From JBCBWG01 sp036804185 (GTDB lineage: Bacteria; Pseudomonadota; Alphaproteobacteria; Rhizobiales; Hyphomicrobiaceae), in NCBI GenBank assembly GCA_050330095.1, contig JBHJOC010000018.1, forward strand, positions 1-64,000: DNA of 64,000 nt, written 5' to 3'. The notes beneath the pieces were generated by a model that was given only the letters and a program-made list of their open reading frames with translations, did no database searches and was not told where the DNA came from. The position numbers were made by a program, and so were the translations under genes. Below, piece after piece: positions 1-6,879 of this stretch. Each line of letters opens with the position of its first letter. The stretch's first letter is position 1.

Positions 1-141
1 TTATCCTCGTCAGACGCCGAAACGTACGACGGAAAGCAGAAGACACGAGCAACATATTGGATCTCGTACCGCTTTTCGATCAGACGTCCCTGGCAGGCGC
101 GTGGTGCGGATGGGGCAGCGGCGCCTGATCGGCGGGGCTCG
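1..141 (+). repeat. Three-hairpin intergenic repeat, subfamily 1, copy a (cut by window start)
   Basis: This is the right-hand part of a roughly 168-bp dispersed element; its left end lies outside the window. The central hairpin (ACGAG, loop starting CAACATATTGG, CTCGT) and the left arm of hairpin 3 (GATCAGACGTCCCTG, 79-93) match the other copies. The right arm of hairpin 3 is diverged (GCGGCGCCTGATC). The element ends at CTCG (138-141), which is also the first tetranucleotide of the adjoining subfamily 2 copy, so the two are joined head to tail. Confidence 0.8.
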
Positions 142-306
142 CATGGCGTCACTCACGCTTGGTCCCCACCTTCTGCAGTCTCGCCTGCCAAGCGCCAGTG
201 ACAAAAGCAACGCTAGAATCATGACGTTACTCTTGTTCCCTGCGTCTCCAACGCTTGGTCAATCGGGGGCTGCAAAGGAAACCAAGTGTCGGAGACGGAA
301 CACTAA
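138..306 (+). repeat. Three-hairpin intergenic repeat, subfamily 2, copy a (169 bp)
   Basis: The element runs from CTCG (138-141) to CTAA (303-306). Hairpin A pairs GTCACTCACGCTTGG (148-162) with CCAAGCGCCAGTGAC (188-202). A weaker central hairpin follows. Hairpin C pairs the arm beginning GTTCC at 235 with the arm ending GGAAC at 301, including GTCTCC/GGAGAC and CTTGGT/ACCAAG. It ends 3 bp before the fnrL stop codon, so it may act as the fnrL terminator. It has no coding potential. Related full copies lie at 17561-17729 and 37278-37446. Confidence 0.85.
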
Positions 307-308
307 GC

Positions 309-1118
309 TCACCCGACGGCCGCCTGCCGGGCGCCATGCGACGTGCAACCCATACGTTGGGGTTCGCCGGCCCGCGTGGCCGCGCCCTCGAAAATCAGGT
401 CCAAATCGCCCCCTGACGCTGCGAGCATATCATCGACCGACGGAATTACGACCAGCCGCCCGTGGCCGATCTGGATCAGTTTTCTAGATTTAAGTTTTGA
501 AAATTGGCGACTTACTGTTTCAATCGTCAGTCCAAGATAATCAGCAATTTCAGCTCGAGTCAGAGGCAGCTCGATTTCGATCGTCGTCAACGAAGTGGGT
601 GTGCATGACAATCGCGATGTCCTGCTCGCGATAAGCATCAGAAAACTCGCGATCCGCTCTTCGGCCGATTTTCGACCAAGGAGAACCATCCACTGACGCG
701 CGGCGTCGAGTTCGTCGAGGGTGTGCTGAAACATCCGATGCTCGAGTTCCGGCAGTTCGCGAACCATGTCCTCGAACCGCCGCTTCGGATAGCAGCACAG
801 CTCGACGTCCGATGCCGCTTCAGCGAAGAACGGGTTGCGTGCGGCAAACGGGCGACCAATGAAATCAGACGGGAACTGCAGTCCGACGATCTGCTGGCGC
901 CCATCCGGGATCATCTTCGAGAGCTTGACGACACCCGCGATGATGTTGGCAAAGAACTCAGGTGCCTCGCTGTCCCCAAGGATCACATCACCGGCCTGGA
1001 AGCGCCGACGATAGGCGATCGAGTTGATCCGGCGAAGCTCTTCGGAGGTGAGTGCGCCGCACAGCGCTCTGTTGCGTACGGCACAGCGTTCGCATGTATT
1101 GGGACCGAGCACATACAC
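309..1118 (-). CDS. fnrL: FnrL/FNR-type oxygen-responsive transcriptional regulator (Crp/Fnr family)
   Basis: A 269-aa Crp/Fnr regulator that controls genes for low-oxygen metabolism. Three N-terminal cysteines (C9, C12, C20, spacing C-x2-C-x7-C) and an internal C108/C109 pair are the expected ligands of an oxygen-labile 4Fe-4S cluster. A cyclic-nucleotide-binding-like fold spans about 30-140 and the helix-turn-helix about 186-215. The recognition helix holds E200, S203 and R204, matching the FNR residues that read TTGA half sites. A perfect FNR box lies 43 bp upstream, suggesting autoregulation and co-control of the divergent DUF2189 gene. The C-terminal 30 residues after the winged helix are an extra tail. 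The family call is firm; the symbol follows alphaproteobacterial usage. Confidence 0.92.
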   Translation of the reverse strand: MYVLGPNTCERCAVRNRALCGALTSEELRRINSIAYRRRFQAGDVILGDSEAPEFFANIIAGVVKLSKMIPDGRQQIVGLQFPSDFIGRPFAARNPFFAEAASDVELCCYPKRRFEDMVRELPELEHRMFQHTLDELDAARQWMVLLGRKSAEERIASFLMLIASRTSRLSCTPTSLTTIEIELPLTRAEIADYLGLTIETVSRQFSKLKSRKLIQIGHGRLVVIPSVDDMLAASGGDLDLIFEGAATRAGEPQRMGCTSHGARQAAVG

Positions 1119-1160
1119 CTCCCCTTAAATCTTCCAATCGGAATTGGCCCAAGGACCGGA

Positions 1161-1174
1161 TTGACCAAGATCAA
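1161..1174. promoter_or_regulatory. FNR box between fnrL and the DUF2189 gene
   Basis: The sequence TTGACCAAGATCAA is a perfect match to the FNR consensus TTGA-N6-TCAA. It is centred 49 bp upstream of the fnrL start and 67 bp upstream of the divergent gene's start. The regulator encoded next door carries the FNR-type recognition residues, so autoregulation is the simplest reading. Whether it activates or represses each promoter cannot be told without transcription start sites. Confidence 0.85.
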
Positions 1175-1234
1175 CGACTGCGCTCGGGTCATTCGCAATC
1201 TAAACTGCAAATTCGAGGATGAAAGGACCGACGA

Positions 1235-2074
1235 ATGGCGGAGAGTGCCGCTGCGCGCGGAATTGAGGAGTCCGAAAACCAGTCCTCGAAATCAGATGCC
1301 GTTGCAAGGCCGAACGTCCGCAAGGTCCCCTTCGACGCACCATGGGACTGGTTGGCCGCTGGCTGGCGTGATCTTTGGACAATTCCACAGGTTTCATTGA
1401 CGTACGGCTTGGTATTTTCCGTGATCGCCGTGCTGCTGACCTACGGCCTCGTCAGCTTCGGCTGGCAATCCTTGATCCTCGCCCTTGCCGGCGGCTTCCT
1501 GATCGTTGGACCGTTTGTCGCAACCGGTCTTTATGACACCAGCCGGCGGATCGGCGCGGGCGAGCCTGTGTCTCTGAGCACCGCAGCCCGCGCCGCGTCC
1601 AACGCCAAGGGCCAACTCAGCTTCATGGGCGCAATCCTGTTCTTCGCGCTCTATGTCTGGGTGCAACTTGCACTGCTGTTGTTCATGCTCTTCATCGGCT
1701 CGCGAGGCCTGCCGCCGGCAAGCGAGTTCATCCCGACCCTGCTCTTCACGCCCCATGGCCTTGGTCTGCTCGTTGTTGGAACAGCCGTTGGCGCGGTTCT
1801 AGCGGTCGTCGTGTTCTCGATTTCTGCGGTCAGCGTCCCACTGCTCATGACACGCCGCATCGATGCCGTCAGCGCGATCTCGGTGAGCGTCGAAGCCGTA
1901 CGCCGCAACCCTGAGGCAATGGGACTCTGGGCTGCATTGATTGCAGGGTTCATCGCACTCGGTATCCTGACGCTCTTCGTCGGCCTCGTCATTGCATTTC
2001 CGCTGATCGGGCACGCGACATGGCACGCCTATCGCGCGCTCGTGATCGGCACAGACGCCGAGGACGACTCCTGA
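1235..2074 (+). CDS. DUF2189 domain integral membrane protein
   Basis: A 279-aa protein of the DUF2189 family, function unknown. Residues about 1-45 are a polar N-terminus with the family motif near PWDWLAAGWRDL. About six hydrophobic segments follow: two near 54-96, one near 130-155, one near 175-205, and one or two near 230-265. DUF2189 proteins in alphaproteobacteria are often encoded near respiratory, heme or cytochrome genes. Here the gene is divergent from fnrL and shares the FNR box, which suggests oxygen-dependent expression. The ATG at 1235 lies just after GAAAGGA-type purines. It is followed by a convergent subfamily 1 repeat. Confidence 0.85.
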   Translation: MAESAAARGIEESENQSSKSDAVARPNVRKVPFDAPWDWLAAGWRDLWTIPQVSLTYGLVFSVIAVLLTYGLVSFGWQSLILALAGGFLIVGPFVATGLYDTSRRIGAGEPVSLSTAARAASNAKGQLSFMGAILFFALYVWVQLALLLFMLFIGSRGLPPASEFIPTLLFTPHGLGLLVVGTAVGAVLAVVVFSISAVSVPLLMTRRIDAVSAISVSVEAVRRNPEAMGLWAALIAGFIALGILTLFVGLVIAFPLIGHATWHAYRALVIGTDAEDDS

Positions 2075-2118
2075 ACATCGGCCTTGGCAGGAAAAACCTT
2101 TCAGCTGGATCAGCCTGC

Positions 2119-2286
2119 CTCGTCCCCGCTTTCCGTCGTTCGTCCGTCATCCGCGTCAGACGCCGGAACGAACCACGGAAAGCAAAGGATACGAGCAACA
2201 TATTGGTCTCGTGATGCTTTTCGAACAGACGTCCCTGGCAGGCTCATGGTGCGGATGGTGCAGGGACTTCTGGTCGGCGGGACTAG
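2119..2286 (+). repeat. Three-hairpin intergenic repeat, subfamily 1, copy b (168 bp, complete)
   Basis: The element runs from CTCG (2119-2122) to CTAG (2283-2286), with short terminal inverted repeats CTCGTCCCCGC and GCGGGACTAG. Hairpin 1 pairs GCTTTCCGTCGTTCGT with ACGAACCACGGAAAGC. Hairpin 2 pairs ACGAG with CTCGT around a CAACATATTGG loop. Hairpin 3 pairs AGACGTCCCTG with CAGGGACTTCT. It fills the gap between two convergent genes, DUF2189 and the S49 peptidase, where it could serve as a two-way transcription barrier. Confidence 0.9.
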
Positions 2287-2299
2287 GAACAACCTCCTG

Positions 2300-3184
2300 T
2301 CAAAGGCCGTAACGCGCCCAGACTGCGCGCTCTTCCAGAGTGGCGACGATGTCGTCGACGATGGCCCCGGTTGCAGTGTGCTGCCCGGAACGATCCGTGA
2401 TCGCGGCGCAGGACGCCCCCTGGCCCGCACGTGGCAGAGCCAGACCCGGCAATCTTGCGAACCGGGACAGCAACCCACGCCGCACGGTCGGCACAACGCG
2501 AAGCTCAACCTTCTCCCCATGGAGTTCGCGCATCTTGGTCCTGACATCGGCAAGGCCGTCGATCAGGCCGAGCTCGCTCGCCTTTACGCCAGACCAGAAC
2601 GCACCGGAGAAGAGTTCGTCATCCGGCGCGCCCAGTTTGGCTGCCCGCCGGTCCTTCACGACCCCGATGAAAACGTCGTGCACATCGCGCTGCAGCGCCT
2701 TGATGCGTTCGACATCGTCGGAATTTTCGGGCCGGAACGGATCGAGGACGGACTTCGACCGCCCGGCCGTGTAGACGCGCCGGTCGATCCCAAGTTTCTC
2801 GATCGCCCTATCGAACCCGAAGCCTGCCGAGATGACACCGATCGAGCCGACAATCGATGATGGGTCGGCATAGATCTCATCTGCGGCGACAGCGATGAAA
2901 TAGCCGCCCGATGCTGTCACATCCTCACAGAACGCGATGAGCTTCTTGTCGTGCTCCTGCGCGAGCTGCCTTAGCCGCCTGAAAATCATGTGCGATTGGA
3001 CCGCCGATCCACCAGGCGAATTGATCACCATCGCCACCGTTGGCAGCTTGGACATCTTGAACGCGCGTTCGAACGGATCGGCGAGAGCCGAGATGGTCAG
3101 GCCCTGGCGCAGCGGTGACACCATCCCGATCGTCCCGCTCAACCGCAGGACAGGAACGATCCGCTTCGAGGAAAAGGGCCACAT
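2300..3184 (-). CDS. S49 family serine peptidase (SppA/SohB-like)
   Basis: A 294-aa single-domain member of the signal-peptide-peptidase A family, a Ser/Lys-dyad protease that usually degrades membrane-derived peptides. The nucleophile is S92 in the VTASGGYF block and the general base K144 in AGRSKS; the NSPGGS block at 55-60 forms the oxyanion region. No clear signal peptide is present, only a moderately hydrophobic N-terminus, so membrane attachment is uncertain. It follows the methyltransferase and DUF2007 genes on the same strand, an arrangement common in alphaproteobacteria. It ends 13 bp from the right end of repeat copy b. Confidence 0.9.
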   Translation of the reverse strand: MWPFSSKRIVPVLRLSGTIGMVSPLRQGLTISALADPFERAFKMSKLPTVAMVINSPGGSAVQSHMIFRRLRQLAQEHDKKLIAFCEDVTASGGYFIAVAADEIYADPSSIVGSIGVISAGFGFDRAIEKLGIDRRVYTAGRSKSVLDPFRPENSDDVERIKALQRDVHDVFIGVVKDRRAAKLGAPDDELFSGAFWSGVKASELGLIDGLADVRTKMRELHGEKVELRVVPTVRRGLLSRFARLPGLALPRAGQGASCAAITDRSGQHTATGAIVDDIVATLEERAVWARYGL

Positions 3185-3383
3185 GAACTGCTCCTGGTGG
3201 TGATCTCAATATCGACCCCGCAGATGGGGCTAGCACGGTGCTCACGCTGGAGCGCCCACTGCCCGGCGGCGCGGGCCTTGCGGTCATAGATCACGCGGGA
3301 TGAAGCCCGCAACGGCGATGTCGCCACGCCTCACGTGCGGGTCAGCCACCGCACGTGTTGAGGCGCGCGGATCGGCAGGCCTG

Positions 3384-4247
3384 TCACCACGAAAGGCTTG
3401 CGGGTCCCTGGCAGATTTGGGCCACGTCTGGCGTGAACGACCCGTCACGCTGATGGACGACAAGCGGTGGCACGATCGATAACGGTGCCCTGCTCCCCTT
3501 GCGTGCCCTGAAAAGGATACGCACAGCTTCGCGGTCCGAGTAGGGCAGAACGGGTTTGATCTCGATCGCACCGAACCGCCCCTCGAGTGCCGATAGAATC
3601 TGGCGGAGCGCCGCTGCGGGATAAATGAGCGTGAGGCTTCCCCCCGGGCGGACGATCCGTGCGCAGAATCGCGCCCAGGCCTCGATCCCGCCGATCGGCA
3701 TCATGCGCGCAGCAGCCTTTGCGGCACTCGTTGGCATCCGGTGTTGACCCGCTGGAAAATAAGGTGGATTCGCAACGGCGTGATCGATGCTTGCAACCGG
3801 CGGGGCGGTCAGGTCCGGTGACGTCGGCGCGCCGACACTACGCGTCACCTTGCTGCCGATCTCGAACCGGACGATCCGAACGCGATCCGATAACCCGTTC
3901 AGGGCTGCGTTCCGCGTTGCGATCTCGCAGAGTGTGGCATCTTGCTCGATCAGCACCAAGGATGTCGCTCCCGAACGCCGAGCGATGCAGAGCCCGACCG
4001 TGCCAACACCAGCACCGACATCGGCAACCGTCGCCACCTCGCCGTCGCCAAGCGGAGCGGCCGATGCGAGGAGCACCGCATCGAGGCCGGCGCGGTAGCC
4101 TCTTTCGGGCTGCGCCAGAATGAGGGCACCACCGAGAAAGTGATCCCGTGTCTCGCCGGCACGCGGCGCCGGGCTGCATGCCTGGTCAGTAGCCGCCAGC
4201 GCGGCTCGCGTCATGTGGTCAGAGACCCTGGCAGGCTGCCCAGTCAC
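3384..4247 (-). CDS. TrmN6-like SAM-dependent methyltransferase
   Basis: A 287-aa class I methyltransferase related to tRNA1(Val) adenine-37 N6-methyltransferase (TrmN6/YfiC). The SAM-binding motif DVGAGVGTVGL is at about 76-86 and the amino-methyltransferase motif NPPY at about 160-163. I placed the start at GTG 4247: it overlaps the DUF2007 stop as GTGA, and a GAGGGGG Shine-Dalgarno-like stretch sits 7 nt upstream. An in-frame ATG at 4271 would overlap DUF2007 by 28 bp. The family is clear; the exact RNA or other substrate is inferred. Confidence 0.85.
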   Translation of the reverse strand: MTGQPARVSDHMTRAALAATDQACSPAPRAGETRDHFLGGALILAQPERGYRAGLDAVLLASAAPLGDGEVATVADVGAGVGTVGLCIARRSGATSLVLIEQDATLCEIATRNAALNGLSDRVRIVRFEIGSKVTRSVGAPTSPDLTAPPVASIDHAVANPPYFPAGQHRMPTSAAKAAARMMPIGGIEAWARFCARIVRPGGSLTLIYPAAALRQILSALEGRFGAIEIKPVLPYSDREAVRILFRARKGSRAPLSIVPPLVVHQRDGSFTPDVAQICQGPASLSW

Positions 4248-4477
4248 GTGCCGTCCCCCTCGACTAGCCATGCCCCGAGATCTGCGTCCTTCAGGATCGA
4301 CACCGCGCGCGCATGGTCCTGTGTACGGACCATAATGCGACGTGGAAACGCTCCAATCGAGCCTTCCATGAGCGACATGTTCTGGTCGGCCACGAGCGTT
4401 TCAATCCCGGCGTCGGAGAGCAGGACACCAATGAAGTTCACGAGCACCGGATCATTCGTGCGGACGATCTCTTTCAT
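4244..4477 (-). CDS. DUF2007 domain protein (putative signal-transducing protein)
   Basis: A 77-aa cytoplasmic protein of the DUF2007 family. Its function is unproven; it is often labelled a putative signal-transducing protein. The family core is visible: an N-terminal MKEIVRTNDPV strand, an amphipathic helix, and a central VADQNMS block. It is the first gene of a minus-strand operon with the methyltransferase, coupled by a GTGA stop/start overlap, and divergent from the polyprenyl synthetase. This pairing is common in alphaproteobacteria, so the call is secure although the role is not. Confidence 0.85.
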   Translation of the reverse strand: MKEIVRTNDPVLVNFIGVLLSDAGIETLVADQNMSLMEGSIGAFPRRIMVRTQDHARAVSILKDADLGAWLVEGDGT

Positions 4478-4732
4478 CGGTGCCTTTCGAAGCGGGCCGG
4501 GTAACGCACCTCGCGGCCGCGCAAGACTTGCGCGGTTGGGGCGGTTGCAACCAGGGCCGCGCGCGTTGTGTCAACCGCTTTTCGACCACAATCTGCCAAA
4601 ACCCTTTAACATCCGTCAGTGAATGCGGCAAAAGTGCTGTCGACCGTCACGACGCTGCGTGCTTAGTGACGCGACCCCGGGACGTTAGGACCTCAGCCGC
4701 GATCGCGGTTGCAGTGGTCATGGGAGAGTGTG

Positions 4733-5749
4733 TTGGGCCTTGTCGTACCCTTCGAGGAAACCCGTCCGCCCGATCATGCGCTCTCGCGCATTCTGGATCT
4801 GGTGCGCACCGACATGACGAGCGTCAATCGAATCATCCTCGACAAGGCCGTGTCCGACGTCGATCTCATTCCGACGCTCGCCCATCACCTGATCGACAGT
4901 GGCGGCAAACGCCTGCGTCCGATGTTGACCATCGCTGCGGCCAAGCTGTGTGGCTATGGCGGCGACAGCCATATCGTTCTCGCGTCCGCTGTCGAGTTCA
5001 TGCATACGGCGACGCTGCTGCACGATGACGTGGTCGACGAGAGCGATGTACGGCGCGGCAAAAAAACGGCGCGGCTGCTTTGGGGCAACCAAGCGAGCGT
5101 CCTGGTAGGCGACTTTCTGCTCGGGCAGGCCTTCCGCATGATGGTCAATGTCGGCTCGCTACCCTGTCTGCGCATCCTGTCGAATGCGGCAGCCGTGATC
5201 GCAGAGGGTGAAGTCATGCAATTGGCAGCAGCCAAGAACCTGGCGACAGCCGAAGACGCCTACCTCGCGATCATCGAGGCCAAGACTGCCGCCTTGTTTG
5301 CCGCCGCGACAGAAGTCGGGGCGGCACTCGCGGAGCGCCCCCGCGAGGAGCAGGAGGCGCTACGGTCCTATGGCAAAGCGCTCGGCGTCGCATTCCAGTT
5401 GGTAGATGACGCACTCGACTATGCCGGCGATGCAGGAAATCTCGGCAAGTCGGTCGGCGATGACTTCCGCGAAGGCAAGATCACGCTGCCCGTGATCCTT
5501 GCCTACCGCAGAGGCGACGAGAAACAGCGTGCGTTCTGGCGCCGCACGGTCGGCGAGGGACGTATCGAGGAGGCTGACCTCGACGAGGCCATCGCGCTCA
5601 TGATCCGCCACGGCGCGATTGCAGCAACGTTCGAGCGGGCGCGCCACTACGGATCGGTCGCGCGCGACGCCTTGGCGATCTTCCCGGATAGCCGCAGCAA
5701 GGAAGCGCTGCTCGACGTGGTGGGATTTTCGATCGCCCGTGCCCACTGA
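4733..5749 (+). CDS. ispB: Polyprenyl (octaprenyl/decaprenyl) diphosphate synthase
   Basis: A trans-isoprenyl diphosphate synthase of about 338 aa that builds the side chain of ubiquinone from farnesyl and isopentenyl diphosphates. The first aspartate-rich motif LLHDDVVD is at about 95-102 and the second, FQLVDDALDY, at about 224-233; the GGKRLRP substrate-binding block is at about 57-63. There is no good ATG. TTG at 4733 has a GGGAG ribosome-binding site 6 nt upstream and is preferred, with GTG 4730 and TTG 4709 as alternatives. Chain length (C40 or C50) cannot be read from sequence here; C50 is usual in alphaproteobacteria. Confidence 0.93.
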   Translation: MGLVVPFEETRPPDHALSRILDLVRTDMTSVNRIILDKAVSDVDLIPTLAHHLIDSGGKRLRPMLTIAAAKLCGYGGDSHIVLASAVEFMHTATLLHDDVVDESDVRRGKKTARLLWGNQASVLVGDFLLGQAFRMMVNVGSLPCLRILSNAAAVIAEGEVMQLAAAKNLATAEDAYLAIIEAKTAALFAAATEVGAALAERPREEQEALRSYGKALGVAFQLVDDALDYAGDAGNLGKSVGDDFREGKITLPVILAYRRGDEKQRAFWRRTVGEGRIEEADLDEAIALMIRHGAIAATFERARHYGSVARDALAIFPDSRSKEALLDVVGFSIARAH

Positions 5750-5844
5750 CGCAAAGATCGTGACGCGCTCGGACCGCGGGCTCGTGAGGGTTCGACAGAG
5801 GCTTCGCTGAATCGACAGATGCAACCAGATATGGGGGGACGCGC

Positions 5845-6771
5845 TCAGGTCAGCGTTGTCGGCGCCACCCACCAGTGCGGATAATCCCGTTTGATCACCA
5901 TTGCCGCATGCTGCGCATCGGCCTCAGTTGCGAACAGCGCAAAGACCGTCGGGCCTGCGCCTGACAACCGCACAACCTCAGCTGCCGCGCACCTCCGAAG
6001 CCCGATTATGACGTCACCGATCGCAGGGACGACGGTCGTTGCCGCCGCAGCCAGGTCGTTGGCCCCGCTGCGAATGTCTCGGATCGCTTCTTCAAAAGAA
6101 CCCGGGACCCACGCGAGCGGCTGGCGCGCCCTGCGCTCGGCGACCGGTGGCGCACTCAACGCACGAAACACATCGCGGGTCTTCGTCGGTGGAACAGGCA
6201 CAAGCGGATTGACGAGCACGGCCGGCACCTGGATCTCAAAGTCGAGCGGCCTCACCGTCTCTCCAATCCCGGACATGGCAGAGCAGCGTGCCGTCAAGCA
6301 GACCGACACATCTGCCCCAACCGCAGCGGCCGCGGTGAGCAACAGATTGCCCTCGCCGAGCCGCGGATCGATTGCGGCTGCGAGACGCAGATAGGCAGCA
6401 GCATCAGCAGACCCACCGCCGAGCCCTGCCGCGACTGGCAGTGACTTTTCGAGCTCAATGATGGGAAGTACGAGGTCGCTGAGATCGGCGGCTGCGGCAG
6501 CGCTCGACAGCGCGACGGCAGCCTTGTCGATCAGGTTCGGGCCATCCAGATCTGAGGCGAAACGACCGGTCACGCGACGAACGACGGACGCTCGGTCCTG
6601 GCCCCGGCGCTCCAACGCAATGCTACGACACCGGTCGACCAGCGACAAGCGATCCCCGCAACCCGCAAACGCCACCAGGCTTTGCAGTTCATGGTAACCG
6701 TCAGGGCGTTTGCCGAGGATGCGTAGGGTCAGGTTGACCTTGGCTCGAGCCGTCTCGATGATTCCAATCAC
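5845..6771 (-). CDS. ispE: 4-diphosphocytidyl-2-C-methyl-D-erythritol kinase
   Basis: A 308-aa GHMP kinase of the MEP isoprenoid pathway; it phosphorylates the 2-hydroxyl of CDP-methylerythritol. The N-terminal ARAKVNLTLRI block supplies K11. The ATP-binding glycine-rich loop LPVAAGLGGGSADAAA lies at 111-126 and supplies D123. The RPDGYHELQS block at 22-31 is also typical. Length matches the family. It is convergent with the polyprenyl synthase, so two isoprenoid genes sit back to back. Its promoter lies in the 104 bp before the TPR gene, which holds a repeat remnant. Confidence 0.95.
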   Translation of the reverse strand: MIGIIETARAKVNLTLRILGKRPDGYHELQSLVAFAGCGDRLSLVDRCRSIALERRGQDRASVVRRVTGRFASDLDGPNLIDKAAVALSSAAAAADLSDLVLPIIELEKSLPVAAGLGGGSADAAAYLRLAAAIDPRLGEGNLLLTAAAAVGADVSVCLTARCSAMSGIGETVRPLDFEIQVPAVLVNPLVPVPPTKTRDVFRALSAPPVAERRARQPLAWVPGSFEEAIRDIRSGANDLAAAATTVVPAIGDVIIGLRRCAAAEVVRLSGAGPTVFALFATEADAQHAAMVIKRDYPHWWVAPTTLT

Positions 6772-6840
6772 GACGTTGGCAACCTCGATGAGCGTTCGCG
6801 CTCCTGGCCCACTGCGCCGAACACGTCGGTGAAACTGCCT

Positions 6841-6879
6841 GCTGCGCGTGGTGCAGCGACTTCTGGTCGGCGGTACTAG
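6841..6879 (+). repeat. Subfamily 1 repeat remnant, copy c (right end only)
   Basis: About 39 bp match the right part of hairpin 3 and the terminal inverted repeat of subfamily 1 (GTGGTGCAGCGACTTCTGG, then GCGGTACTAG). The terminal CTAG at 6876-6879 supplies the TAG stop codon of the minus-strand TPR gene, so the element edge defines the protein's C-terminus. Confidence 0.7.
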
